The position numbers were made by a program, and so were the translations under genes. From assembly GCF_001544135.1 (NCBI RefSeq), contig NZ_BCPV01000016.1, positions 1-64,000 of the forward strand: 64,000 nt of DNA, written 5' to 3'. This document shows, piece by piece, positions 63,451-64,000 of the stretch (its first letter is position 1; every line of letters starts with the position of its first letter). The notes beneath the pieces are model-generated. The model was not told where the DNA came from and ran no database searches. It was given only the letters and a program-made list of their open reading frames with translations. Source of the DNA: Geobacillus zalihae NBRC 101842 (GTDB lineage: Bacteria; Bacillota; Bacilli; Bacillales; Anoxybacillaceae).

Positions 63451-63678
63451 ATGCTTTATAAAGCTCGAACTAAGTCTAAAGAATTGTTGATTATGGAGCT
63501 TTTGAACACTCGAATGAATTTATCTAGCACGGACAAACAGTATTATCACTCTTTGAAAAAGGGTTATGAAGGGGAAGTTTTATTTGATGCCTTAACAGAG
63601 AAGCTTCAATGTGAATGTTTTATTTTAAATGACTTACTACTAAATATAAATAATACCAACTTCCAAATTGATTCTCTA
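63451..63678 (+). pseudogene. NERD-domain gene truncated by an IS21-family element
   Basis: About 76 codons of a nuclease-related (NERD) domain protein (YYHSLKKGYEGEVLFDALTE, NDLLLNINNTNFQIDSL), after GGAAGGACG. The frame then enters the IS end and stops at 63807, so residues past IDSL are not native. NERD proteins are DNA-processing or nuclease-like. The remaining part probably lies beyond the IS element, outside this window. Confidence 0.7.

Positions 63679-64000
<322 letters not shown>

Overview
The window looks like a chromosome segment of a thermophilic, spore-forming Geobacillus-type Firmicute. Seen in the sequence: moderately high GC, strong AGGAGG-type ribosome binding sites, frequent GTG/TTG starts, a Spo0M sporulation protein, HutP-controlled histidase, a LutABC lactate operon and a lysine 6-dehydrogenase that closely resembles the G. 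stearothermophilus enzyme as I remember it. Placement at genus level is inference. No rRNA, tRNA or CRISPR array was seen.

Layout. 0-5.1 kb: a membrane PAS/GGDEF/EAL protein with a DUF1992 partner, a secreted NlpC/P60 peptidase and an MreB paralogue with a degenerate nucleotide loop. 5.2-13.8 kb: a divergent 2-hydroxyacid locus. lldP-glcD-glcF run left and lutR-lutA-lutB-lutC run right, and the same 16-bp LutR-type operator stands at both promoters. 13.8-16.2 kb: an islet (lipoprotein, amidase-domain protein, LuxR remnant, large nested palindrome) flanked by a 59-bp direct repeat copied from the end of the neighbouring dehydrogenase gene. 16.2-20.3 kb: D-2-hydroxyacid dehydrogenase, TerC protein and hutPH with a cre site and a HutP-type leader terminator. 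20.4-27 kb: SPFH/Arc-like pair and a five-gene molybdenum hydroxylase cluster (XdhC, MobA-like, Mo, FAD and 2Fe-2S subunits).

27-35.3 kb: MerR/MFS efflux pair and a four-gene operon (aminotransferase, TPP enzyme, aldehyde dehydrogenase, lysine 6-dehydrogenase) that could form a lysine catabolic route. Two copies of a 133-bp MITE-like repeat lie here, with a candidate small RNA beside the second. 35.5-44 kb: thiC with a TPP riboswitch, a chemoreceptor, an RDD protein, an orphan partner-switching module (kinase, STAS antagonist, PP2C phosphatase) with a suspicious A7 run, and a PocR/LuxR regulator. 44-50.2 kb: a GDP-mannose-type sugar nucleotide/glycosyltransferase operon divergent from a Gfo/Idh oxidoreductase. 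50.3-58.7 kb: Nudix, Spo0M, SstT, RlmCD-type methyltransferase, an IS605-family TnpB element with no TnpA, an ArsR pseudogene, an AgcS alanine symporter and a 54-residue membrane protein.

58.8-64 kb is visibly AT-richer and full of debris: an HsdR C-terminal remnant cut by a tnpB-less IS605-derived element, a MITE-like element, a thioesterase, a LysR regulator, IS3 fragments, a transporter remnant, and a NERD-domain gene cut by an IS21-family element that runs off the window end.
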